NCBI GenBank assembly: GCA_014874485.1
Contig: JADBJK010000016.1
Span: 120,178 to 184,177 of the forward strand
Origin: Chloroflexota bacterium
GTDB lineage: Bacteria; Chloroflexota; Anaerolineae; DTLA01
Length of the DNA stretch: 64,000 nucleotides
Direction: 5' to 3'
In this document: positions 35,954-43,920 of the stretch, in pieces
Numbering within the stretch: position 1 is the first letter of the stretch
Layout of the letters: each line of letters begins with the position of its first letter
Position numbers and translations under genes: made by a program
Notes under the pieces: model-generated
Databases searched by the model: none
Seen by the model: only the letters and a program-made list of their open reading frames with translations
Told to the model about the DNA's origin: nothing

Positions 35954-37972
35954 ATGACCGAGAAGATATACGAACTGGAGAGCGCGTGGAAACTCGCCAT
36001 CCGACGCGAGCAGGACGCGCACGATTTCTACACGCGCATGGCCCGCTCGGCCAGCGACGCGGCGGTCAAGGCGTTCTTTGAATCCCTGGCCGAGGAGGAG
36101 TTGCGGCACAAGGCCCGCCTGGAGGGCGAGTTCCGCCGCGTGTTCCAGCCCGACCTGGAGGAGGCCCGCGAGCGAACGGGCATCTTCGTGCACGACACCC
36201 ATCGCGGTCATCAGCCGCCTGGCTTCTCCTGGTGGGAGTGGGAGGACGAGGCGTTCCGACTGGCGCGCGAACTGGATGTGCCCATCCTGCTGGACATCAG
36301 CGCGTCGTGGTGTCACTGGTGCCACGTGATGGACGAGAACACCTACTCGCACCCAGAGGTGGCCGCCCTCATCAACTCGGACTTCATCCCCATCCGCGTG
36401 GACACGGACAAGCGGCCCGACGTCAACCGCCGCTACAACATGGGCGGCTGGCCCACCACCGCGTTCCTCACGCCCGACGGCGAAGTCCTGACGGGCGCCA
36501 CCTTCCTCACCGTGCCCCAGTTCCTGGACGTGGCCCGCAAGGTCAGCGAGTACTACCGCGCCAACAAGGGCAAAATCCGCGAGCGCCTGGAGGAACTCCG
36601 CACGGATGTGGCCGCGGCATCCGTGGCGGGCGTGGCCATAGAGGACTTGAGCCTGAAGATCGTGGAGGAAGCCGTCTCCGTCCTCATCCTGGGGTTTGAC
36701 AAGGAGAACGGCGGCTTCGGCACGGAGCCCAAATTCCCCATGCCCGAGTCGCTGGAACTGGCCCTGGCCGAGTACCAGCGCAGCGGGGCCGAGCAATTGC
36801 GCGCCATCGTGGAGAAGACGCTCCGCGCCATGGCATCGGGCGGGATGTACGACCCCGTGGAAGGCGGCTTCTTCCGCTACTCCACCACGCGCGACTGGAG
36901 CATCCCCCACTATGAGAAGATGGCCGAGGACAACGCCAAACTGCTGGCGCTGTACATCCACGCCTACCAGGTCTTCGGCGACCCGTTCTACCGCGACGTG
37001 GCCGCCGACGTGGTGCGCTACATCCTGCGCACGCTGACCGACGAGCGCGGCTTCTTCTACGCCAGCCAGGACGCCGACGAGGAGTACTACAAACTCGGCG
37101 CCACCGAGCGTGCCCAGCGCAAGCCGCCTTACGTGGACAAGACGCCGTACACCGACTACAACGCCATGCTCATCTCGGCGCTCCTGCAGGCAGGCGTGGT
37201 GCTGGACGACCGCGCCCCGACGGACGCCGCCCTGCGCGCCGTGGATGTGATATGGGAGCAGCACTACGACGAGGCGCGTGGCATGGCCCACACGCGAGGC
37301 CAGCGCGGGGAGGTCTGGGGCCTTCTCACCGACCAGATTTGGATGGCACAGGCCCTGCTGGACGCCCATGAGTTCACCACCGAGCCGCGCTTTCTTGACC
37401 GCGCCCTGCGCGTGATGGACTTCGTGTACGCCCACTTGCAGGACGCCGCAGGCGGGTTCTACGACCGCGTGGACGACCCCAACGCCCTGGGCAAACTGCG
37501 CGACCGCGACAAGTCCATCACCGAGAACGCCGTGGCGGCCCACGCTGCCCTGCGGCTCCACGCCTTCACGGGCGACCCGAAGCACCGCGAGGCGGCGGGC
37601 AAGGCCCTGGCGTGGTTCGGCGAGGTGTACAAGGCCTATGGGTACTTCGCGTCAGGGTACGCGATGGCTGTTGCCGCATACCTCGGCCAGCCGATTCAGG
37701 TCATCATCGTGGGCAGCGCCGACGACGAGCGGACGCGGGACCTGCGCCAAGCGGCCCTGCGCCTCTACGCGCCCTATCGGGTCGTCCAAGTGGCGGACCC
37801 CGCGTGGGAAGGCGAGCGCCTGGCGCGGCTGGGCTACCCTGCGGAACCCGCGCCACGTGCCTATATCTGTGTGGGGCTGACCTGCGCCCAGCCCACCGAC
37901 CGCCCCGACGAGATTGAGGGCATCGTGAGGCCGCTGGTGTCGCCGTGGCGCGGCCGCACGCCCAGGGCATGA
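35954..37972 (+). CDS. Fusion of a ferritin-like helical domain with a DUF255 thioredoxin/six-hairpin protein (YyaL-like)
   Basis: 672 residues. Residues 1-65 match the first helix pair of ferritin-like proteins encoded nearby: AIRREQDAHDFYTRMA, then EEELRHKARLEGEF with Glu49xxHis52. From about 80 the chain is a DUF255 protein: HQPPGFSWWEWEDEAFRLAR, redox motif SASWCHWCHVMDENTY (Cys120, Cys123), GWPTTAFLTPDGEVL, then a long alpha/alpha-barrel region (KFPMPESLELALAEYQ, GGMYDPVEGGFFRYSTTRDWSIPHYEKM, ITENAVAAHAALRL). DUF255 proteins are of uncertain function. I do not know another case with this N-terminus; only half of a di-iron site is present, so it would need to dimerise. AAGGAG precedes the ATG. 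Confidence 0.88.
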   Translation: MTEKIYELESAWKLAIRREQDAHDFYTRMARSASDAAVKAFFESLAEEELRHKARLEGEFRRVFQPDLEEARERTGIFVHDTHRGHQPPGFSWWEWEDEAFRLARELDVPILLDISASWCHWCHVMDENTYSHPEVAALINSDFIPIRVDTDKRPDVNRRYNMGGWPTTAFLTPDGEVLTGATFLTVPQFLDVARKVSEYYRANKGKIRERLEELRTDVAAASVAGVAIEDLSLKIVEEAVSVLILGFDKENGGFGTEPKFPMPESLELALAEYQRSGAEQLRAIVEKTLRAMASGGMYDPVEGGFFRYSTTRDWSIPHYEKMAEDNAKLLALYIHAYQVFGDPFYRDVAADVVRYILRTLTDERGFFYASQDADEEYYKLGATERAQRKPPYVDKTPYTDYNAMLISALLQAGVVLDDRAPTDAALRAVDVIWEQHYDEARGMAHTRGQRGEVWGLLTDQIWMAQALLDAHEFTTEPRFLDRALRVMDFVYAHLQDAAGGFYDRVDDPNALGKLRDRDKSITENAVAAHAALRLHAFTGDPKHREAAGKALAWFGEVYKAYGYFASGYAMAVAAYLGQPIQVIIVGSADDERTRDLRQAALRLYAPYRVVQVADPAWEGERLARLGYPAEPAPRAYICVGLTCAQPTDRPDEIEGIVRPLVSPWRGRTPRA

Positions 37973-38011
37973 GAGCCGCCCGTTGACCACATCCTGCGTC
38001 GGGAGGATCGC

Positions 38012-38374
38012 GTGAAACTCGTGCAAATCGGCATCTCGTTGGCGGTCATCGCGTTCGTAACCTGGATTGGCGACCGCCAGCGCCACCTGGCGGGGCTGGC
38101 TGCCGCCATGCCGCTGACGATTCCGCTCACCATGTGGATCGTGTTCACCAACACGGGCCACGACTACCAGAAGACGGCCGAGTTCGCGGGCGGGGCCATC
38201 ACCAGCATCCTGGGGACGACGGTCTTCGTGCTGGTGTGCTACGCGCTCCTGCGGGCGCGGCTCCACTTTGGGCTTGTGCTCGCGGGCGGCTACGCGGCGT
38301 GGGCGCTGGTCGTCATCCTGCTGCCGCAACTGGCTCGCCAGGCCAGCCGCTGGGCGATGCTCCTGCACAAATAG
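38012..38374 (+). CDS. Small integral membrane protein (DUF3147/GlpM-like)
   Basis: 120 residues with four hydrophobic helices (about 4-20, 28-46, 60-82, 85-104) and short polar loops. The pattern resembles the DUF3147/GlpM small membrane proteins, whose role is unknown. The start is GTG at 38012, preceded by GGGAGG. It sits between the DUF255 fusion and a ferritin-like gene, 26 bp before the latter, so it is co-transcribed with the redox island. Confidence 0.72.
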   Translation: MKLVQIGISLAVIAFVTWIGDRQRHLAGLAAAMPLTIPLTMWIVFTNTGHDYQKTAEFAGGAITSILGTTVFVLVCYALLRARLHFGLVLAGGYAAWALVVILLPQLARQASRWAMLLHK

Positions 38375-38400
38375 GCACGCATTCGGAGGAGGAAAACATC

Positions 38401-38943
38401 ATGGCTGAAACACACAAGGACCGACTTCTGGCAGTGCTGCGCGACGCGATGGAACTGGAGCGGCGCGGCCACGCCTTCTACCTGGAAGCCGCGGAGGCCA
38501 CATCGGCCGCGCGCGGCAAGAGCATGTTCCTGAGCCTGGCCAAGGATGAATTGGATCACCTGGCGTATCTGGACGGCGCGTTCCGCTCGCTGCTCAAGGA
38601 CGGGACGCTGCCCAACCTGCCCGCGCCTGCCCAGGTGGAGCCGACGGCCCCGCCCCGCCGCCCAGAGGTCTTCCCCTCGCCCAAGGAGGCCGCCCGCGAA
38701 ATCAAGGCCACGGCGGGCGAGGTAGACGCCCTGAAGCGGGGCATGGAGGCCGAGCAGGATTCCATCGCGCTGTACGGCCAGGCGGCGGCCCAGGCCCAGA
38801 CCGAGGCCGAGAAGGCCCTGTTCGGTTCGCTGGTCGCCGTGGAGCAGGGCCACCTGGCGATTCTGCAGGGCGAGTACGACTACATCAACCAGACTGGCTT
38901 CTGGATGGGGTTCCAGGAGTTCAGCATGGAGTCTTTCGGCTAG
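38401..38943 (+). CDS. Ferritin-like domain protein (rubrerythrin-type, no rubredoxin)
   Basis: 180 residues. Helix 1 AMELERRGHAFYLEAAE with Glu, helix 2 KDELDHLAYLDG (Glu50xxHis53), a Pro-rich loop (about 70-95), helix 3 GMEAEQDSIALYGQAA and helix 4 VAVEQGHLAILQGEYDYI (ExxH). These are the ligands of a di-iron carboxylate centre. The C-terminus GFWMGFQEFSMESFG is typical of this class. No rubredoxin domain, so an external electron donor such as the rubredoxin at 44446 would be needed. Likely role: reducing peroxide or oxygen. Confidence 0.85.
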   Translation: MAETHKDRLLAVLRDAMELERRGHAFYLEAAEATSAARGKSMFLSLAKDELDHLAYLDGAFRSLLKDGTLPNLPAPAQVEPTAPPRRPEVFPSPKEAAREIKATAGEVDALKRGMEAEQDSIALYGQAAAQAQTEAEKALFGSLVAVEQGHLAILQGEYDYINQTGFWMGFQEFSMESFG

Positions 38944-39019
38944 GCGCGCGTCGGCCCCGATGCACGCGGGGCGTAGGGGCACAGCGTGCTGTACCCGTGT
39001 GAATGGTGAGGGAGAGGCG

Positions 39020-40759
39020 ATGAAAAACGACATGACCTTTGTTCTGGGCGGAGAGGCTGGGCAGGGCGTGGAGTCCACGGGCGCGGGGTTCGCGCTGGCG
39101 CTGGCCCGTGCGGGGCTGCGCGTCTTCGCCGTGCCCGACTATCGGTCTCGCATCCGCGGCGGACATAACTTCTTCCAGATTCGCGCGGGCGACTACGAGT
39201 TCTTCTCGCACAACGAGCAGGTGCACCTGGCGATGGCCCTGACCCGCGAGGCGGTGGATTTCCACGTGCGGCAGTTGGTGCCGGGCGGGGCCATCGTGTA
39301 CGACACGGGCCTGAAGGTGGACAAGTCGGCCTGGCCCGACGGCGTGCAGGATTTTGCCATGCCTGTCGCCGACCTGGTGCAGGGTGCGGGCGGCAGCAAA
39401 CTCATGATGAACACCGCCATGGTGGGCATCGCCGCGGGCCTGACTGGGCTGGACCTGCGCTTCGTGGAGGGCGTGATTGAGGACAACTTCGGGCGCAAGC
39501 GAGGCGACAGCGTAGCCGAGACCAACCTGAAGGTGGCCCGCGCCGCCCATGACTACGCCCGCGCCCACTTCGCCGAGCGCTTCCCGTTCAAACTGGAGGC
39601 GGTGGACGCGCCCAAGCGCCTGCTCATCGGCGGGAACCCGGCCATGTCGCTGGGAGCACTGGCCGGCGGAATCCAGTTCATGGCGGGCTATCCCATGACG
39701 CCCGGATCGCCCATCCTGGAGATGATCAGCGCCAAGGCCGCCGAGTTCGGCGTGGTAACCAAACACGCCGAGGACGAGATCGCCGCCATCTGCATGGCCA
39801 TCGGCGCGGGACGCGCGGGCGCACGGGCGGCCACGGCCACGTCCGGCGGTGGGTTCTCGCTCATGGTGGAGGCGCTGGGCCTGGCGGGCATGACCGAAGT
39901 CCCCGTTGTCATCTTTGAGGTGCAGCGGCCGGGACCTTCCACCGGCCTGCCCACCCGCACCGAGCAGAGCGACCTGATGTTCGTCCTGCACGCATCTCAG
40001 GGCGAGTTCCCGCGCATCGTCCTGGCGCCCGGCACCATAGAGGAAGCCTTCCGCGACGGGTGGCGCGCCTTCAACCTGGCCGAGAAGTACCAGTGCCCGG
40101 TCATCGTCCTGTCCGACCACTTCCTGGCCACATCGCTCCAGACGGTGCCGCCCGAGACGCTGGACTTTGACGGCGTGGTTATTGATCGCGGGGCCATGCT
40201 CACGCCTGAGCAACTGGACGCGATGGAGGGCGAGTACAAGCGGTTCGCCTTCACCGACAGCGGCATCTCGCCGTGGGCTCCGCCCGGCCACCCGAAGGGG
40301 GTGTACCGGTCGGCCAGCGACGAGCACGACGAGTACGGCAGCATTGAGGAGGACGCGACCAACCGCCGCCGCATGATGGAGAAGCGGATGCGCAAACTGG
40401 AGACCGCCCGCGCCGACATCCTGCCGCCCAAGTTGTACGGCCCGGAGCGCGCGGCCATCACGTTCGTGTCGTGGGGCTCCGGCTACTACCCGGTGCGGGA
40501 GGCCATGCGCGTCCTGGCGCAGCAGGGCGTGTCCAGCAACTTCCTGCATATCACCGACATCTGGCCATTCCCCGCCCAGGCCGTTGCCGAGGCCCTGCGC
40601 GGAGCCAAGCGCATCGTGTCGGTGGAGAGCAACTACACAGGCCAGATGGCCGGCCTCATCCGGCGGGAAACCGGCATCCACATAGAGGAGCAGATTCTGC
40701 GGTACGACGGCAGGCCCATCTCGCCGGAGCACATTCTCCGCGGATTGGAGGGGGTGTAG
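39020..40759 (+). CDS. 2-oxoacid:acceptor oxidoreductase, fused gamma-alpha subunit
   Basis: 579 residues. Residues about 1-190 are the gamma domain (FVLGGEAGQGVESTGAGFA, PDYRSRIRGGHNFFQIR); about 200-579 are the alpha domain with the pyrimidine-binding region (MAGYPMTPGSPILEMISA, AEDEIAAICMAIGAGRAGARAATATSGGGFSLM, QRPGPSTGLPTRTEQSDL). This is the KorA-type fused subunit that works with the beta subunit encoded next. It oxidatively decarboxylates a 2-oxoacid to acyl-CoA, reducing ferredoxin. The start at 39020 follows GGGAGAGG. Placement inside the ferritin/rubredoxin island suggests it may supply reduced ferredoxin there. Confidence 0.9.
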   Translation: MKNDMTFVLGGEAGQGVESTGAGFALALARAGLRVFAVPDYRSRIRGGHNFFQIRAGDYEFFSHNEQVHLAMALTREAVDFHVRQLVPGGAIVYDTGLKVDKSAWPDGVQDFAMPVADLVQGAGGSKLMMNTAMVGIAAGLTGLDLRFVEGVIEDNFGRKRGDSVAETNLKVARAAHDYARAHFAERFPFKLEAVDAPKRLLIGGNPAMSLGALAGGIQFMAGYPMTPGSPILEMISAKAAEFGVVTKHAEDEIAAICMAIGAGRAGARAATATSGGGFSLMVEALGLAGMTEVPVVIFEVQRPGPSTGLPTRTEQSDLMFVLHASQGEFPRIVLAPGTIEEAFRDGWRAFNLAEKYQCPVIVLSDHFLATSLQTVPPETLDFDGVVIDRGAMLTPEQLDAMEGEYKRFAFTDSGISPWAPPGHPKGVYRSASDEHDEYGSIEEDATNRRRMMEKRMRKLETARADILPPKLYGPERAAITFVSWGSGYYPVREAMRVLAQQGVSSNFLHITDIWPFPAQAVAEALRGAKRIVSVESNYTGQMAGLIRRETGIHIEEQILRYDGRPISPEHILRGLEGV

Positions 40760-40760
40760 C

Positions 40761-41633
40761 ATGGTTACGGTCAAGGATTATCAGAGCCCGGTAACGCCGA
40801 CGTGGTGCCCGGGGTGCGGCAACTTTGGCATACACCAGGCGGTGAAGACGGCCCTGGCGGAACTGGGGCTTGAGCCGCACCAGGTGATGCTGGTATCGGG
40901 CATCGGCCAGAGCAGCAAGTTGCCCGACTACACCCACGCCAACGGATTCATGACGCTGCACGGGCGGGCCATCCCGTGCGCCACCGGCGTCAAACTGGTG
41001 CGCCCCGACCTGAAGGTCATCGTCCACAGCGGCGACGGCGATGGGTACGCCGAGGGGATGGGGCACATGGTGCACGCGGCCCGGCGCAACATCGGTATCG
41101 TGCACATCGCCCACAACAACCAAATCTACGGCCTCACCAAAGGCCAGTACTCGCCCACCAGCGCCCAGGGCACGCGCTCCAGCACGTCGCCGGAGGGATC
41201 CATTGACCGGCCGGTGAACCCGCTGCTGATTGCGCTGGCGGCGGGGGCCACGTTCGTCGCCCGCGCCTTCTCCAAGAACAGCCGCGAACTGGCCGACATC
41301 ATCAAGGCGGCGGTGCAGCACCGGGGCTACGCCCTCATAGACGTGCTCCAGCCGTGCGTTACCTTCAACCGCGTGAACACCTACGAGTGGTACGGCGAGC
41401 GCGTGTATCCGGTGAGCCAGGAGCCGGGCTACGACCCATCGGACCTGAACTGGGCCATGCGGGCGGCGCAGATATGGGGCGACCGCATCCCTGTGGGCAT
41501 CTTCTACCAGACCGAGGACGTGCCCGCCTACGAGGAGCAGGTGCCGGCGTTGAAGGCGGGGCCGGTGGGCCTGCGGCCGATCCGCCCACTCCCGGCGGAC
41601 AAGGCCCAGGCGCTGAAAGCCGCGTATATGTAG
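40761..41633 (+). CDS. 2-oxoacid:acceptor oxidoreductase, beta subunit
   Basis: 290 residues. WCPGCGNFGIHQ (Cys16, Cys19) begins the cluster-binding cysteine set; the TPP-binding motif is GDGDGYAEGMGH...AHNNQIYGLTKGQYSPTS. The C-terminal TFNRVNTYEWYGERVY matches KorB. It is the TPP- and [4Fe-4S]-bearing partner of the fused alpha subunit one base upstream. Substrate may be 2-oxoglutarate or a related acid; not decidable here. Confidence 0.9.
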   Translation: MVTVKDYQSPVTPTWCPGCGNFGIHQAVKTALAELGLEPHQVMLVSGIGQSSKLPDYTHANGFMTLHGRAIPCATGVKLVRPDLKVIVHSGDGDGYAEGMGHMVHAARRNIGIVHIAHNNQIYGLTKGQYSPTSAQGTRSSTSPEGSIDRPVNPLLIALAAGATFVARAFSKNSRELADIIKAAVQHRGYALIDVLQPCVTFNRVNTYEWYGERVYPVSQEPGYDPSDLNWAMRAAQIWGDRIPVGIFYQTEDVPAYEEQVPALKAGPVGLRPIRPLPADKAQALKAAYM

Positions 41634-41648
41634 CCAGGAGTCAGAACC

Positions 41649-42158
41649 ATGAGCGTCGTCATATACACCACGCCGACTTGAGGGTATTGTTACATGGCGA
41701 AAGAGTTTCTTTCGCAACGCGGCGTGCCCTTCGTGGAGAAGGACGTGAGCCGCGACCCCACCGCAGCGCAGGAGATGGTGCGGCGGTCGGGGCAGCGCGG
41801 CGTGCCGGTGATCGTGGTGGACGACCAGGTCATCGTCGGCTTCAACCGCCCGCTGCTGGAGCAAGCCCTGAGCCGCCAGCGGCTGGAACTGGGCGTGAGC
41901 GTGGCGGACGCGGCCAAACTCTGGCGCAAGTACGGCTTGTCGGTGAAAGAGGGGGCGCTGGTAGGTTCGGTGAAGCCGGGGTCGCTGGCGGCGCAGGCGG
42001 GCGTGCAGGCCGGCGACGTCATCGTGGAGATTGCCGGCATGCCCATCCGCACCGCGCAGGACGTAACCGACGCGGTGGCGCGGCTCCAGGCGGCCCGGCA
42101 GGTGGAGATCGCCTGGGTGCGGGGTACGCAGCCGATGCGCGGCGTCGCGCGGCGGTAG
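41649..42158 (+). CDS. Predicted selenoprotein: glutaredoxin-like domain with Sec (TGA 41679-41681) fused to PDZ
   Basis: Translation from the ATG at 41649 (AGGAG site 8 bp upstream) gives MSVVIYTTPT, then TGA, then GYCYMAKEFLSQRGVPFVEK. Glutaredoxins have TPTCxYC here, so the TGA replaces the first catalytic Cys: U11-G-Y-C14. The frame runs on for 158 codons: GVPVIVVDDQVIVGF completes the glutaredoxin fold (to about 80), and GSVKPGSLAAQAGVQAGDVI (about 100-165) is a PDZ domain. A hairpin 15 nt after the TGA fits a bacterial SECIS. Starting at the internal ATG 41694 would lose the first strand and active site. Alternative: a nonsense mutation. It lies 15 bp after KorB, in the redox island. 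Confidence 0.78.
41697..41715 (+). promoter_or_regulatory. Candidate bacterial SECIS hairpin
   Basis: 7-bp perfect stem gcgaaag/ctttcgc around a 5-nt loop AGTTT. The loop opens 22 nt after the TGA, within the 16-37 nt range known for bacterial SECIS elements, and has G as the second loop base followed by T, as in the fdhF element of E. coli. Confidence 0.7.
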
Positions 42159-42185
42159 GGCCTGCGCACAACCGTAGAGGTCAGG

Positions 42186-42216
42186 GTGCGAGGCACTTCC
42201 CAAAGTGTGTCGCACC
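42186..42216. repeat. Short palindrome of the gtgcgacgcac family
   Basis: ggtgcgaggcactt/aaagtgtgtcgcacc hairpin in the gap after the selenoprotein gene; variant of the hairpin at 4943-5279 and 30030-30065. Confidence 0.5.
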
Positions 42217-42238
42217 GTGGATCACCGTTCGGCGGGCC

Positions 42239-42267
42239 TTGCGGAGGCAGAGAAGAGACGCTATACT
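42239..42267 (+). promoter_or_regulatory. Candidate promoter of the ferritin-like gene run
   Basis: -35 TTGCGG (42239-42244), 17-bp spacer, -10 TATACT (42262-42267), 34 bp before the next start codon. Confidence 0.5.
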
Positions 42268-42300
42268 GAACATGCAACCAACGCTTGAGGAGAGAGAAAC

Positions 42301-42807
42301 ATGGAAGACAAGACCATCCTGGAAGCCCTGAAACTGGCGGCGCACAAGGAGCAGGACGCGCGCAAGTTCTACCTGGAATCCGCCGAGCGGGTGAAAGACG
42401 CCTGCGGGCGGGAGATGTTCCTATCGCTGGCCGACGAGGAGCAGCACCACCTGACCATGGTACAGCGCACGTATGAATCGCTCATCGGGGGCGGCGGCTG
42501 GGTGGAGTTCGCCGAGGCCGCGGCGGTCGCCGAGTTTGAGCCGCTCAAGGCCCGCGAGAACCTCAAGCGCGAGGTCGGCGAGGCCACCAGCGAGGCCGAC
42601 GCGCTGCTCCTGGCCATCCAGTTGGAGAACGACAGTTACGACCTGTACGTGCAACAGGCCGAGCGGGTTTCCGACCCCGCGGGCAAGCAGATGTACCGCT
42701 ACCTGGCCCAGGCCGAACGCCGCCACTTTGACATCCTGATGCTCAACTACGAGCACATGATCACCACTGGCGGGTTCCTGGGCCTGACGGCGCGAAAATG
42801 CGAGTGA
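42301..42807 (+). CDS. Ferritin-like domain protein
   Basis: 168 residues. Helix 1 AHKEQDARKFYLESAE, helix 2 ADEEQHHLTMVQ (ExxH), helix 3 AIQLENDSYDLYVQQAE and helix 4 AQAERRHFDILMLNYEHM (ExxH), all four sets of di-iron ligands. First of four consecutive genes of this fold. A peroxide- or oxygen-reducing role is likely from the family; no rubredoxin domain is attached. RBS GAGGAGAG precedes the ATG. Confidence 0.85.
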   Translation: MEDKTILEALKLAAHKEQDARKFYLESAERVKDACGREMFLSLADEEQHHLTMVQRTYESLIGGGGWVEFAEAAAVAEFEPLKARENLKREVGEATSEADALLLAIQLENDSYDLYVQQAERVSDPAGKQMYRYLAQAERRHFDILMLNYEHMITTGGFLGLTARKCE

Positions 42808-42814
42808 GGACAAG

Positions 42815-43324
42815 ATGCCCGATTCCCTGAAGGAAGCGCTGCTGGCGCTGGAAATGGCCATGCAAACCGAGCGCGACGGCCGCGAGTTCTACCTCAAGGC
42901 CGCGGCGGCGACCCAGCACGAGGGCGGGCGGATGCTGTTCGCGCGCATCGCCGACGACGAACTGGGCCACCTGGCCATGCTGCAGGCGCGGAAAGAGGCC
43001 CTGCTCAAGGACGGCCGCTGGCTCCCGCTGACCGAGCACCTGACGGCGTCCGTGCCGTCCACGCCCATCTTCGCCACGCCGCCGGCCGCCGGCGAGTTGA
43101 ACGCGTACACCTCGGACCTGTCGGCGCTGCGCATCGCCTACCTGCGCGAGCGGGACGCCGTGGAGTTCTACACCCGCGCCGCCGACCGCACCGACGACCC
43201 CGAGGGCAAGAAGATGTACCGCGCCCTGGCCGACATGGAGCAGGCCCACCAGGACGCGCTGCAAACCGAATACAAACTGCTGTCCGAGCAGTTCAAAGCC
43301 GCAATGGGATTTTCACCTTTCTAG
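42815..43324 (+). CDS. Ferritin-like domain protein
   Basis: 169 residues with the same plan as its upstream neighbour: AMQTERDGREFYLKAAA, ADDELGHLAML (ExxH), then after a linker AYLRERDAVEFYTRAAD and ADMEQAHQDALQ (ExxH). It starts 7 bp after the previous gene and its GAGGA site overlaps that gene's stop. Sequence is clearly diverged from the neighbours, so the run is an old tandem expansion. Confidence 0.85.
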   Translation: MPDSLKEALLALEMAMQTERDGREFYLKAAAATQHEGGRMLFARIADDELGHLAMLQARKEALLKDGRWLPLTEHLTASVPSTPIFATPPAAGELNAYTSDLSALRIAYLRERDAVEFYTRAADRTDDPEGKKMYRALADMEQAHQDALQTEYKLLSEQFKAAMGFSPF

Positions 43325-43339
43325 ACAAGGAGGAGGCAC

Positions 43340-43867
43340 ATGAGCCCAATTGACGAGAAATTGCTGGAACCGCTGCGCCAGGGCATGATCAACGAGATAC
43401 GCGGGCGCGCGTTCTATCTGGAGGCCGCCAAACGGAGCGCCCACCCCGCCGGGGCCAAGATGTTCACGTCGCTGGCCCACGACGAGGAAGGGCATTTGCA
43501 GGTGCTTCAGCAGCAGTACCAGGCCATCACCAAGAAGGGGCAGTGGCTGACCCTGGAGGACGCGCGGAAAGGCACCGAACCCCCGCCCGAGTTGAACCTG
43601 TTCCCGGAGGGCACCGGCAAGGATTTGCCCGACGACGCCGACGACCTCAAGGCGCTGGAACTGGCCATGGGGTTTGAGAAGCGGGGCTACGAACTGTACA
43701 AGCGGGCGGCCGAATCGTCCCAAGACCTGACCGCGAAGGCCATGTACGAGTTCCTGGTGCAGGAAGAGAGCCGCCACTACGATTTGCTCCAGAACTCGTA
43801 TCACTACCTCAAGGACAAAGGGCTGTGGTTCTTCCAGGACGAGGAGAAGCCCATCTTTGAGGGGTAG
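43340..43867 (+). CDS. Ferritin-like domain protein
   Basis: 175 residues: GMINEIRGRAFYLEAAK, AHDEEGHLQVLQ (ExxH), a Pro/Glu-rich linker, AMGFEKRGYELYKRAAE and VQEESRHYDLLQNSYHYLKDKGLW (ExxH). The C-terminus GLWFFQDEEKPIFEG resembles the tail of the protein at 38401. AAGGAGGAG precedes the ATG. Family role: di-iron peroxidase/oxygen reductase or iron handling. Confidence 0.85.
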   Translation: MSPIDEKLLEPLRQGMINEIRGRAFYLEAAKRSAHPAGAKMFTSLAHDEEGHLQVLQQQYQAITKKGQWLTLEDARKGTEPPPELNLFPEGTGKDLPDDADDLKALELAMGFEKRGYELYKRAAESSQDLTAKAMYEFLVQEESRHYDLLQNSYHYLKDKGLWFFQDEEKPIFEG

Positions 43868-43920
43868 CGCCTGACCACAACGTAGCGAAACTTTATATCA
43901 ATCAGAAGGGAGAGGACCGT

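Noticed and set aside
35954..36150. Separate ferritin-like gene fused by a missed stop
   Set aside because: The frame is continuous through the junction with no stop, shift or internal ribosome-binding site that I can see.
41679..41681. TGA as a simple nonsense mutation
   Set aside because: Not excluded, but its exact position at the catalytic Cys plus a downstream hairpin with the right spacing and loop G makes recoding the better explanation.
41694..42158. Gene call starting at the internal ATG of the glutaredoxin-PDZ gene
   Set aside because: It would lack the first beta strand and active-site motif, has no ribosome-binding site, and the SECIS-like hairpin overlaps its start.
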